Assembly (NCBI GenBank): GCA_905221605.1
Contig: CAJNDS010002823.1
Coordinates: 22,501-85,000, forward strand
Source of the DNA: Symbiodinium natans
Lineage: Eukaryota > Sar > Dinophyceae > Suessiales > Symbiodiniaceae
Direction of reading: 5' to 3'
Length of the DNA stretch: 62,500 bases
Below the pieces are notes generated by a model, which worked only from the letters and a program-made list of their open reading frames with translations, was not told the origin of the DNA and made no database searches. Positions 1-9,437 of this stretch are shown here, in pieces (positions within the stretch are counted from its first letter, which is position 1; every line of letters starts with the position of its first letter). The position numbers and the translations under genes were made by a program.

Positions 1-348
1 CTTCGGAGAACCTTCGGAGAACCTTGGGAGAACACCAAAACCCTGAACCCCCTCAACCCCGACATCTGAAGTACACCCATACACGCCTATACGACGCGAC
101 GAAACCCGAAAACACCCTGTAATAAAGGCCTACAATGCACCTTCCGATTGTACGCCCATGTCTGGGTTGGCCGTTTAAACCCTTTGCAAAATACTTCCAT
201 GTAGGGCCCCTTATAAACCCAAATTGAATGGTGGTTTCCGAAGTTGGGATACCCTTGCTATAAGGGAATCGTACTATTTGGGGGGCTATGTTAAGGGTCC
301 CCTATTTTCGTAAACCGCCAAATGAGGAAAATCCAAAATGTCCCAAAA

Positions 349-455
349 CTACGAATTGCTTAAGAACTCCCCCCCCCCCCAACAAAAAAAATCCTTATAA
401 GGGTCATATGGGGAGGTTTATTTTCTGTTTTTGGGGGGCTCTTAAGCAAATAGTA
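349..455. mobile_element. Inverted-repeat element family 1, copy a
   Basis: Ends CTACGAATTGCTTAAGAAC and CTCTTAAGCAAATAGTA are inverted repeats. The interior has a C-run followed by A-run and CTTATAAGGG, resembling other family members. It is followed directly by a CCCTAAA tract. Bases 1-348 hold no exon I can support; 198-270 has a piece similar to family 8 (CATGTAGGGCCCCTTATAA). Confidence 0.65.
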
Positions 456-675
456 ACCCTAAACCCTAAACCCTAAACCCTAAACCCTAAACCCTAAACC
501 CTAAACCCCAAACCCCAAATCCCAGCCTCTAAGTGCCGCCTTAGCAGCTCGAAGCTGTCCCTGGTTTCCGCGACTCAGAGACTGCAGCTCCTGCAAACCT
601 TAGGCAGCTTCAGCAGGGTTTAGGGTCTAAAACCCTAAACCCTAAACCCTAAACCCGAAACCCTAAACCCTAAAC

Positions 676-2584
676 CCTGGATACTCCAAAGCACCAAGGG
701 CTCAGGATCTGTGGCCTCCCGAAAGTCGTATTCCCCTAGGCCCTGAGCAGCTTCGAGCACTGAGTCCTGGGGCTCAGGCCTGAAAGCCTACACCCCAAAC
801 TAGGGTTTTTGCAGGGCTTAAGATTTATCGAGTTTAGGATTTCTAGGGTTTAGGGTTTAGGGTTTAGGGTTTAGGGTTTAGGGTTTAGGGTTTAGGGTTC
901 AGGGCACCTCTTCATGTTGACAGGCCAGCTCCAATGGGCGCACACAGCAGTTGCCGTCAAGCTGCTTTCCATATGAAGATCTACGGGATCCTCGTGGACG
1001 TAGACGTCGCTTGCATTCACATCTTTCGAAAGCTCATACACCTGATCCAGAAAGAGTGCCGCAACCCTAAACTCTTAAACCCCAAACCCCAAACCCTAAA
1101 CCCTAAACCCCAAACCCCAAACCCTAAACCCTAAACCCTAAACCCTAAACCCTGAACCCTGAACCCTGACCCGGCATGATCCTGAAATCGTGTCTCAGGT
1201 GGTGGCTTAGAACAAGCTCCGATGGCAAGAGTAGCTGAGAAGCGCCATGACATTTCATCTGTACTTAAGAAGTCCGGCAGATAATATAGAGTTTTTGTTG
1301 CTGCATCCCATATACTCAGCCGCAAAAACCACTGCTTCGCGGACCCTAGAGCCTGACCCCCACCCCGCCCAGCCGAAACCCCAAACCCTAAAGCCTTCTG
1401 AACAAACCCTGAAACCACATAGGGGTCAGGGTTGAGGCTGTGAGGTGTGGGGTTTAGGTGGAGGGTGAATGCACCTATGTCACGTTCTTTTGGAAAGGCC
1501 GGGGGTGGTGGGGGTCGTAATGCAGGGAGGGAGGTTCAATGTAAGGCAAGGCCTCTCTAGACCCCAAACATCCCCAAACCCGAAACTTCATTTGGTAGGG
1601 AAGTCGGGCGGGCCCGTGGGTTCCTTTTGCGTGTATAACATCGTAATACTGCTCGAACCAGAGAAGAATTCAACATTGGTTTGCGTATGTGTATACGTTT
1701 TGTATTCTCTCCTGCCGAGGTTTCTGTGAACAACAACCCAAAAGGGTGTTTCGAAGGGAGCATTGCAGGGGCTGTGAATGGTACCCAAAACCCCCATTCC
1801 CGACATACTATAAGAACATTCCCTCTATACTAAGAATATTCCCTATATGCAGTACTAAGACTATTCCCCATATACCAAGAAGGAGAGTGCGAAAGTCTCA
1901 GGCCTTTTCGGGGCCACTGCGCGCGGCACACACGTGGAGCAGAAGGCCGTATCGAGATTTCAGCTGCTGTCGAAGGTCCTCCACAGCTGCGCGCCTAAGC
2001 CACACGTGGTGCACCGAGTCTTCCCCCCCCATGGAATGGAGGGTTTAGGTTCAGGGCTTAGGGTTTGGAATCTTGGAACCCCAAAAACAAGCGAAAACCC
2101 TTGGGCACGTCTGCGGTTACAACAGGCCCCCCCCCCCCCCCAAAAAAAAAAAAAAAAAATAATGATAATAATAATAATCATAATAATCATAATAAACAAT
2201 GAAAAATGAAAATAAACTCCCCAAAGACAGAGGCGCAGCAACTTCATCCGCCTTGCAGAAAGCCGTGCAATCTCTTTGGCTTCGAAGATGTAGCCTCAGT
2301 AATCCCCCAAACCGGGCTCCCAAAAAAGAAATCGGCTATTTCGATAGCAGCGCAAGAAAGAAGCTGTGGATTCAGAGGTGCTGAGGGATTCCGAGCTTTA
2401 GGGTTTGGGAAAAGGCTGACTTAGAAACGGCGGCCCAGCAGCAACACAGCACCCCTTTCGGAGCTGTGGCGGCCCTCGCAAGCCCGGGGTGATCCTCCAC
2501 TCGCAGATCTCCACTGCGAAACCAGACTAGGGCGGTCTCTGAGGGCCCTGGGCTAGGCGTAAACAATTCTCTGAAACAAATCAT
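676..2584 (-). CDS. DNA photolyase/cryptochrome family protein, N-terminal domain, five exons, 3' end beyond window
   Basis: Photolyases and cryptochromes bind FAD and either repair UV lesions or signal blue light. Proposed exons, in transcript order: 2584-2453 (ATG at 2584), 2363-2252, 2019-1904, 1041-908 and 779-676; all four joins keep frame (phases 0, 1, 0, 2). Donors are GT, GC, GC, GT and GT; the last lies in a telomeric repeat. Exon 1 carries the family opening motif ALVWFRSGDLRVEDHPGL (about residues 17-34). Exon 3 gives AAVEDLRQQLKSRYG then RSGPEK, and exon 4 VYELSKDVNASDVYVHED. These match the usual helix, strand and 'GxPxxVLxELxxxxxAxAVYAHxE' layout of the antenna-binding domain, closest by eye to the DASH type. 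The FAD domain would lie below position 1. Exon 5 is the least certain. An open island at 1180-1360 is read as intronic. Subclass is not determinable. Confidence 0.6.
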
Positions 2585-3587
2585 AGAATCCCAGATATCA
2601 GCCCCAAGAAACCCAGACTAAAGAGACACAAAAAACCAACACACACACACACACACACAATAATCCCAACTTCCTGCCCGGCGGCTGGGCAGTTCGGGCT
2701 CAGGCAGCACGCCCGAGTTTTGAGCCCGGCGCGCCATGCGGAGGCTGCGCCGGGGGCGGTGGGCTGACCGCCGGCACCGGCTCAAGGTGGGCAGGGTGGC
2801 GCAGGAGGCCGCCAAAGCCTCGGAAGTCCGGTAACCAGATCATAACAAGGGCACCCTTCTTTCGGGGTGGGTTACTTGATCATTGAACCCAGAACCACCC
2901 CCCCCCCCACCCTCCACCCCAAAACAAAGGGTCAAAGGGTACCAGTGGGCCACCAAGAGGCCCCTGCCTTCAGGTAGGTCGGCCGTATGCCGCGCACGGG
3001 CGCGTGCCCGGCGGAGTCCGAAGCTTGAACGCCTGGACGTTGCTTCGAATCATCGGCCCGTCCCAGCCGCGACACGTGCGGGCGCAGAGCCGCTAGCATC
3101 GAGAGGTCGGGATTCATGATGGACACCACACGTGGATTCTCAGTTTGCTTCGTTCTCACCTATGAGCTACTTCGAAGAACCTATACCTGGAGCCCCAAAG
3201 TATCCAGAATTGTGGTCCTAGCTGCTTGAAGAAACATATCTATATAGAGAGGAACTGTATGTATGTGAGTACGTATACCTATCTATGTATCTGCCGATCT
3301 GTATCTACCTATATCTACATTAAAAATAAATACACAACCAAATAAATCAAAAAAGAATGATGATTATAATTAGAATTATAATTATACTTATAATTCTACT
3401 TATAATTATAACTAGAATTATCATTATAATTATACACATGTGTTTCTGGATGTATTTATGCACATGTTTACCTGATATTGTGTTCAGGGTCACATGCACA
3501 GGGGCCCCCAAAGGGTTTAGGGTTTAGGGTTTAGGGTTTAGGGTTTAGGGTTTAGGGTTTAGGGTAAACGCAGAATTTAGCTTCTAG
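2585..3587. other. Region between the minus photolyase-like gene and the plus micro-exon gene
   Basis: Contains an (AC)n run (2639-2660), a GC-rich island (2670-2820) open on both strands and unassigned, a family 4 element (2829-2957), and an island at 2960-3160 whose minus frame is open (NPDLSMLAALRPHVSRLG) without a family match. An AT-rich stretch at 3240-3450 includes TATAATTA-type palindromic repeats, and a G-orientation telomeric tract lies at 3512-3565. If the two flanking gene calls are right, this is where transcription diverges and a promoter would be expected; none is recognisable. Confidence 0.5.
2829..2957. mobile_element. Inverted-repeat element family 4, copy c
   Basis: Shares CCGGTAACCAGATCATAACA...AAGGGCACCCTT and the right end GGGTACCAGTGGGCCACCAAG with the copies at 16024-16169 and 17940-18067. 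The interior carries poly-C/poly-A. Confidence 0.6.
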
Positions 3588-5741
3588 CCTACAAAGGAGC
3601 TGCGGGAAGCGCAAGGTGAGCAACCTGCCATCATCACAATACCTAGCCGCTAGCCCTTTGCAGAGGAGGGGGTTGCATGCCTGATGGCATGCATGCAGCT
3701 TATACCCCACCAAATTGCTTTAAACTCAAATGATCAAACACTTATAGTCTGGACTCCTAAACCCGGAACCCTAAACTCATACGCCTTCAAGCAAAGTCCT
3801 AAGAGATGATATGAAGGCTGAAGCCTCAGGGATGTCAGAGATGCTAACACGTCCCCGAAGAAGCCGAGGAATGAAAGCTCTAACGGGTTCAGGGTTTAAG
3901 GGTTTAAGGGTTTAAAGGGTTTTAGGGGTTTTAAGGGTTTAAGGGTTTAAGGGTTTTAGGGCTTAAGGGTTTCAGGGTTTAAGGGTTTTAGGGGTTTAGG
4001 GTTTTAGGGTTTTAGGGTTTAAGGGTTTAAGGGTTTTAGGGCTTAAGGGTTTCAGGGTTTAAGGGTTTTAGGGGTTTAGGGTTTTAGGGTTTTAGGGTTT
4101 TAGGGTTTTTAGGGTTTTAGGGTTTTAGGGTTTTAGGGTTTTAGGGTTTTAGGGCTTAAGGGTTTCAGGGTTTAAGGGTTTTAGGGGTTTAGGGTTTTAG
4201 GGTTTTAGGGTTTCAGGGTGTTATAGGTTCACAAAGGGACCCTAACACTACAACGGATGAGGACTCTGGGGTCCTAGTGGACATTCTTAAACCCCTAAAA
4301 CCCTTAAACCCTGAAACCCTTAAGCCCTAAAACCCTTAAACCCAGGGCACAAGAGTGCCCTTCTTGGTTTCGAGGAGCATATGAGAGAACTCAAGCCCTA
4401 AGGCAAGCGGATCAGGGCCCACTCTGGGTCCTAGTAGCCCTAAACCCTAAACCCTAAACCCTAAACCCTAAACCCTAAACCCTAAACCCTAAACCCTAAA
4501 CAAGGGCCCCAAGTAGAGTAGGAGGAGCCAGCTCAGCACGCTTGTTTTCCTCACGCCGCACCTCATGACGTTCTTTGGCGAAGGTAGGGCTTCGGGTAGA
4601 TGCCAACAGCTCCGGAGCTTCTGCGCACCACCTGTTTAGGGTTTAGGGTTTAGGGTTTAGGGTTTAGGGTGTAGGGTGAGATTTTAGGGTTCGGGGGAAG
4701 GGCGAGACGTGGGACTCTACAATGAGAAATCTAAACCCGAAACCCTGACCCTGAACCCTGAGGCCTGAACCCTAAACCCTACACCCTACACCCTAAACCC
4801 TAAACCCTTCGCTCCAGTGGGTCGAATGAAAGCATCGGCTTAGCTTCGGATATTGAAGGACCTGCGAAAATCATGCTAGAGAACATGAAAGGTGTCGGGT
4901 TTGGGGTGTGGAGTTTGCGAATAGCCCGAAAGTACATGTCCTTGCTATATAATTACAGACCGGGCGTACGGGGCTTAGGGCTTAGGGTTTGGGGCTTCGG
5001 GTTTTGCAAAGGGCTTAGGGCTGTAGATGAGTGATAAACCCTAAACCCTAAACCCTAAACCCTAAACCCTAAACCCTAAACCCTAAACCCTAAACCCTAA
5101 ACCCTACACCCTAAACCCTAAACCTTATCACATGCCAGCTTAGCGAAGGGCCCGACTTGCACAGCTTTCTGGAACCTCTAAAGGCTGCGGTTCAGGATTT
5201 GGGGTTTGGGGTTTAGGGTTTAGGGTTTAGGGTTTAGGGTTTAGGGTTTAGGGTTTAGGCTTTTGCTCGGAGATCCGCTACAATGACAAAGTGTCGGAAG
5301 TGAAGAATAGGGCTTGCCTACAGGTTCTCACCAGGTACCTCATACCCGTTACCTAAACCCTAAACCCTAAACCCTAAACCCTAAACCCTAAACACAAAAA
5401 AGGGTTAAGGGTGTAGGGTTGAGGGTTTCGGTGAACCCCAAACCCCCGAACGCCAAACCCACCCGCGAGCCCTACTTGGAGGTTCATGGTACTTACTAAC
5501 ACATTATAACTGTACTTCTAACTGTACTTGTAACCATATTAGGGCACTTCAGGGGCTTATAAGTGGGGTTCTACGTACAGTTATATTTGGTTAACAAGTG
5601 CCCCTAAACCCTAAATCCTAAACCCTAAACCCTAAACCCTAAAAAGTACCATGAACCTCCAAGTAGCACCCGAAGCCCAGCCCTCGCTGGGCCGCGAACG
5701 CTGAAGCCTTGCTCCATGCCTTCTCCCTCCTCTGGAAACCA
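3588..5741 (+). CDS. Unrecognised protein, chain of ten phase-compatible micro-exons in telomeric introns
   Basis: Proposed exons: 3588-3615, 3797-3886, 4227-4270, 4346-4374, 4522-4583, 4844-4891, 4925-4965, 5139-5195, 5273-5334 and 5681-5741. Each starts after AG and ends before GT, except GA after 4374 and 5195, and all nine joins keep frame. The first donor is CAAG|GTGAGC. The product would begin TKELREAQ then LRDDMKAEASGMSEML, pass through STLVFLTPHLMTFFGEA, SDIEGPAKIMLENMKA, RKYMSLLYNYRPG and SEGPDLHSFLEPLKAAVQ, and end RYNDKVSEVKNRACLQVL and WAANAEALLHAFSLLWKP. It looks soluble and helical; no family is recognised. Introns are mostly heptamer tracts, and the last one holds an inverted-repeat element (5472-5666). 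A likely continuation is exon 6105-6158 (SVPFRGHIVLYLL). Splice choices were made by eye, so individual borders may be wrong. Start and stop are not established. Confidence 0.42.
3889..4230. repeat. Octamer-type variant telomeric array (TTTTAGGG/TTTAAGGG)
   Basis: About 340 bp of G-orientation repeats in which 8-mers TTTTAGGG and TTTAAGGG alternate with 7-mers. A segment of about 80-100 bp (GGCTTAAGGGTTTCAGGG and what follows) recurs at about 3960, 4040 and 4155, so there is also higher-order duplication. It forms nearly the whole proposed intron between exons ending 3886 and starting 4227. Confidence 0.9.
5472..5666. mobile_element. Inverted-repeat element family 5, copy a, with telomeric insertion inside
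   Basis: The left end CTACTTGGAGGTTCATGGTA is the inverted repeat of the right end TACCATGAACCTCCAAGTAG. The interior TAACTGTACTTCTAACTGTA matches copy b (38984-39141). Relative to copy b, the right arm is interrupted at 5600-5644 by a CCCTAAA tract, with AGT on both sides. The element lies in the proposed intron between exons 5273-5334 and 5681-5741. Confidence 0.85.
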
Positions 5742-7276
5742 GTTGGGTTTGGAGGGTTGAAGGCTTTCAGGGTTAAAGTAGTTTAGGGTCGGTTTTAGGG
5801 TTTAGGGTTTGGGGTTTAGGGGTGCTGGCTGGGGTTTCGGGTTTGCGGCTAGTTGGGGGTTGGAGGTTTGACGGCTTTGAGGGTTCCGACGGTCAGGTTT
5901 AGGGTGTGAGGGTTCTAGAGTTTGTGGAAAAGGCCCTTTGGTCACAGAGTTGAATGAGGATAGCTGTATGCTGAGATTCTTATACTAGTTAAGTTCCATA
6001 TGCGCATATCACACGATAAAAAGAAACACCTATTTTTCATATGTACACGCACACTGCTAGCATTCTCATATGGGTTCTTCTACAGTCAGGTCCTTATCAT
6101 GCAGGGTTCTAGGAATAAGCGTACCTTTCAGGGGGCACATCGTGCTCTATCTCCTAAGGCGTATCACCAGCGATCCCCTAAACCCTAAACCCTAAACCCT
6201 AAACCCTGAAACCCTAAACCCTAAACCCTAAACCCTAGACCCAAAAGCTAAGGCTTAGGGTTAAAGGGGGTTAAAACTAAGGCTTAGGATTAAGGCGTTT
6301 TGGGTCTAGGGGTGCATCCACATTGCCCGTCTTTCTTCGCTTTCTCATGCTGTTCCGATCTTGTGATTTGAACCCAATACTGGGTCTCCAAGCATAACGA
6401 CTGCTGCCCACCTTGCAGTTGATTCTTTAGGTTTAGGGTTTGGGGTTTGGGGTTTAGGGTCTTTGGGGTTTATAGGGTTTATAGGGTTTTTTGGGTTTAT
6501 AGGGTTTATAGGGTTTAGGGTTTAGGGCTATCGATACTACCTCCTTTGTGCTACTTGGAGACCCCTTATCAAGGCCGCCTGCACCGCAGCCTTGCATCCG
6601 GCGCAGACTGTCTACCACCGAATGCCCCAAGCACTAACGGAAACAAACGAAGCCCTACCCTGTAAAAGCCTCTAAGCCCTATAAAGCCCTATAAAACCCT
6701 ATAAAACCCTATAAACCCTATGAACCCTATAAACCCTAAACCCTAAACCCTCAACCCTAAACCCATAAACCCTAGACCAGACCTCGAAATCCACGCTGGC
6801 CACCGGCCGTCCCTTGGATTTCCAGGCCGCAAGCGCTTTGGCTTGCCCCGAGCGGAAGGGAGCCCTCCTCTTTGCTTAACCCTAAACTGTTTAGGGTTCA
6901 GGGTTTAGGGTTTAGGGTATGGGGCTTGGGGTTTAGGGTTTAGGGTTTAGGGTTTAGGGTTTAGGGTTTAGGGTTTAGTGTTTAGTGTTTAGGGTATTCT
7001 TTCGGGTTTACTCAGCCCCAAACCCTCAGCCCTATAAACCCTACAAAGCCCTGGCGCGGCGGCTCTTTGCACTCCAGGGTCTGGTTTCGGGTTGTTAGGG
7101 CTCCTCGGGGGTTTGGGGCCTCGCCCTAAACCCTAAAGCCCCCTAAACCCTAAACCCTAAACCCTAAACCCTAAACCCTAAACCCTAAACCCTAAACCCT
7201 AAACCCTAAACCCTAAACCCTAAACCCTAAACCCTAAACCCTAAACCACCCCTCCAAGCTCTCAGCTGGCCGTGGC
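5742..7276. other. Telomeric tracts with unassigned exon-like islands
   Basis: Islands at 5910-6000 (plus frame PLVTELNEDSCMLRFLY then stop), 6000-6175 (exon candidate 6105-6158, SVPFRGHIVLYLL, GC donor), 6305-6430, 6530-6660 and 6775-6890 (plus frame STLATGRPLDFQAASAL) are each open in at least one frame. They are separated by heptamer tracts. GGGTTTATA/CCCTATAAA variants dominate at 6470-6520 and 6660-6735. A continuation of the 3588-5741 gene is likely here but exon choice is not secure. Confidence 0.5.
7141..7246. repeat. Pure CCCTAAA array, about 15 copies
   Basis: Uninterrupted C-orientation heptamers. They are the left partner of the G-orientation tract at 7375-7445, with the island at 7250-7365 between them. 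Confidence 0.97.
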
Positions 7277-7349
7277 CTCACTCTCGCAGCCTTCAGCCTC
7301 CGGGATCTCGGCTTCGGCGCACAGCTCAACCAGAGCTGTCATGGCGAGC
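7277..7349 (-). CDS. Exon candidate, unrecognised acidic helical protein
   Basis: The island between a CCCTAAA tract (7141-7246) and a TTTAGGG tract (7370-7445) is open on the minus strand after GGCCCAG, phase 2, through MTALVELCAEAEIPEAEG to a GC donor (GTGAG|GC). A possible upstream minus exon near 7480-7520 reads AKVYEQTTR. On the plus strand the same island is also open (serine/alanine rich), so strand is a judgement based on composition. No family is recognised. Confidence 0.3.
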
Positions 7350-8184
7350 CTGGGCCACCCGAAATTTGTTTGGGGTTTAGGGCTAGGGTTTAGGGTTTAG
7401 GGTTTAGGGTTTAGGGTTTAGGGTTTAGGGTTTAGGGCTTAGGGCTTAGGGCTTAGGGCTTGCTTAGGGTTCTTCGTGCCGAGTAGTCTGTTCATAGACT
7501 TTCGCCCCTAAACCGCCCACGTCTCTTTAGAACAGCTCGAACGGGTTTAGGGTTTAGGGTTTTAGGGCTTCAGGGCTTTAGGGCTTTAGGGTTTTAGGGC
7601 TTTAGGGTTTTAGGTGTTGGTGTATAGGGTTCATGGGTTCATTGGTACCTCTTTTTTGGATTCTTGGAACACTAGAAGGTTTTTTTTTCGAGCTTCGGGC
7701 CGGCTCAGGGTGTAGGGCAAAACTCTAAACCCTAAACCCTAAGCCCTAAACCCTAAACCCTAAACCCGAAACCCCAAACCCTAAACCCCTAAGAAACATA
7801 AGCCCCACGAGTCCCTTGAGCCATACAAACCCGTGAAACAACAAACAAATATAACATATAAAACTATGTATGGGTGGTTGTCACCTTTTTGGACCCCTTT
7901 TTTGTAATACGGCACCTAATAGTTAGGGTACCCCATAAGGGATCACAATTTTGACAGCTAACCATACATATATGTATATATATATATATGTCGGGTGATT
8001 TCTTAAACTGTTGGTCCCTTTCTGAGTATTCGAAATCATTGCCGAGCAGCACCACGCCTTCTTCGTACGAGGGCTTCGGGCTCGGGGTTTGTAAACTCTA
8101 AACACACCCTAAAAAACCTTAAACCCTTCCCCTAAACCCTGAACCTTAAAACCTCAACCCTCAAGCCTCAACCCTAAACCCAAC
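7350..8184. other. Telomeric tracts and two minus-strand open islands
   Basis: G-orientation tracts at 7370-7470 and 7545-7615 and a C tract at 7720-7795. An island at 7990-8100 is open on the minus strand as VVLLGNDFEYSERDQQFKK after GCCCGAAG. An AT run (TATATATATA) sits at 7966-7990. None of it is assigned to a family. Confidence 0.4.
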
Positions 8185-8256
8185 CCAAGCGTAGGATCCC
8201 GGCAGTCCGCCGCAGGCCACGGCGGGAACCATTCGGAAGCCAAAATGCTGGTAGAC
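8185..8256 (-). CDS. Exon candidate, possibly part of a membrane protein
   Basis: Minus-strand exon of exactly 24 codons, phase 0 at both ends, between TTAGTCCAG and TGG|GTTGGG. It encodes VYQHFGFRMVPAVACGG followed by LPGSYAW, which is hydrophobic and glycine-rich. The next island upstream (8600-8680) is open on the same strand as SLGFLLSPLLASWVRELHFL, a segment that would suit a membrane helix, although other frames of that island are open too. An inverted-repeat element of family 3 starts right at the upstream edge. No family is recognised. Confidence 0.35.
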
Positions 8257-8260
8257 CTGG

Positions 8261-8388
8261 ACTAAGCCTAGGAAAAAAAGGGCACCCTTTTTCTTTAAGC
8301 CCTAAACCCTAAACCCTAAACCCTGAACCCTGAACCCTAAACCCTAAACCCTAAATAAAGGGCAGAAGGGCTTACTCGGGGTCCTAGT
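8261..8388. mobile_element. Inverted-repeat element family 3, copy e, with telomeric tract inside
   Basis: Starts ACTAAGCCTAGGAAAAAAAG then GGGCACCC, and ends AGAAGGGCTTACTCGGGGTC then CTAG, as in copies a-c of family 3. The middle of the family consensus is replaced by a CCCTAAA/CCCTGAA tract (8299-8355). Confidence 0.65.
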
Positions 8389-8684
8389 GGAGCAGCCGAA
8401 GCCCTGCAACCTGTTGCAGTCCTCATCTACACTCCCTACGCCCTTCTATGGGCCCTAAACCCTAAGCCCTGGGCCCCCCACCCTCTGTAGAAACCCCGGG
8501 TTTAGGGTTCAGGGTTTAGGGTTTAGGGTTTAGGGTTTAGGGTTTAGGGTTTAGGGTTAGGGGTTAGGGTTTAGGGCTTTATTGTTTAGGGACCAGAAGA
8601 AGGAAATGCAGCTCGCGCACCCAGCTGGCCAGTAGAGGCGATAAGAGGAAGCCGAGGCTCCTTTGGATAAGGGGGGAATAAGGT

Positions 8685-8800
8685 AGGGTTTAGGGTTTAG
8701 GGTTTAGGGTTTAGGGTTTAGGGTTTAGGGTTTAGGGTTTAGGGTTCAGGGTTCAGGGTTCAGGGTTCAGGGTTCAGGGTTCAGGGTTCAGGGCTCAGGG
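8685..8800. repeat. TTTAGGG array passing into TTCAGGG array
   Basis: Roughly nine TTTAGGG units followed by about eight consecutive TTCAGGG units, showing local spread of one variant. A similar TTCAGGG run lies at 30170-30225. Confidence 0.95.
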
Positions 8801-9163
8801 TGCAGGGTCTGGGGTTTTGAGCTTACGTCGGGTTCAGGGAACCCAAAACCCTAGTGGGGGTCTTCGGGTTGTCTAAGGTTCAATGGTTGAGGGCGTTTCG
8901 GTTTTTTATTAGGGGATAAGGGGTTTTGTTTTTGTTCAAAGGATTTTTCCAGAGTCTACTTGGGTAGCACTAAGCCCTAAACCCTCAACCCTAAACCCTG
9001 CTACAAGTTTGGGGATACTCTCTTCGCAGGGCTAGCGCGCTCCGGGTTACTCTCTTCTCAGGTGTAGCGCGGTTGCTAACCCTAACCCTTAAATCCTAGA
9101 CCCGTAAAGCATAAGCCGCTACCTTAGACATCTGCCCTAAACAAAAGAATGCAAACTGACAGA
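8801..9163. other. Mostly non-repetitive stretch, including a 35-bp imperfect direct repeat
   Basis: Around 9015-9080 two adjacent segments share TACTCTCTTCGCAGGGCTAG and TACTCTCTTCTCAGGTGTAG, each with a pyrimidine tract and AG. No exon is confidently placed. Confidence 0.4.
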
Positions 9164-9260
9164 ACTATCATTTGCTTAAGAACTAAGAACCCCTACAAAA
9201 TAAAAACAACACCAAGGAAGAACATTTATATTTTTTCGGGGGCTCTTAAGCAATTGGTAG
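9164..9260. mobile_element. Inverted-repeat element family 1, copy b
   Basis: Ends CTATCATTTGCTTAAGAAC and CTCTTAAGCAATTGGTAG are imperfect inverted repeats matching the family 1 ends seen best at 46691-46794. There is no coding capacity. The element lies just upstream of the exon pair at 9296-9568. Confidence 0.7.
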
Positions 9261-9295
9261 AGTAAGGTAGCCATTCAATATGTTTGTCACTAAAG

Positions 9296-9396
9296 TTCGG
9301 CTCTCTAGCTCTCAGCGGCAGTGTGATTGAACAGCGAACCCTGAAAGCTCCTGCATCTCCTCGTGAAGGTTTCGAGCTTTGGGGACAAGGGAGAGA

Positions 9397-9437
<41 letters not shown>

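Noticed and set aside
1131-1418. 95-codon minus open frame as a photolyase exon
   Set aside because: It is open and composition is reasonable in the middle, but the exons on either side (1904-2019 and 908-1041) join in frame without it and match the family spacing. Its ends are translated telomeric repeat.
6350-6430. tRNA on the minus strand (GGGTTCAAATC T-loop-like motif)
   Set aside because: The T-stem does not pair properly, no D-arm or acceptor stem was found, and the island also reads as coding.
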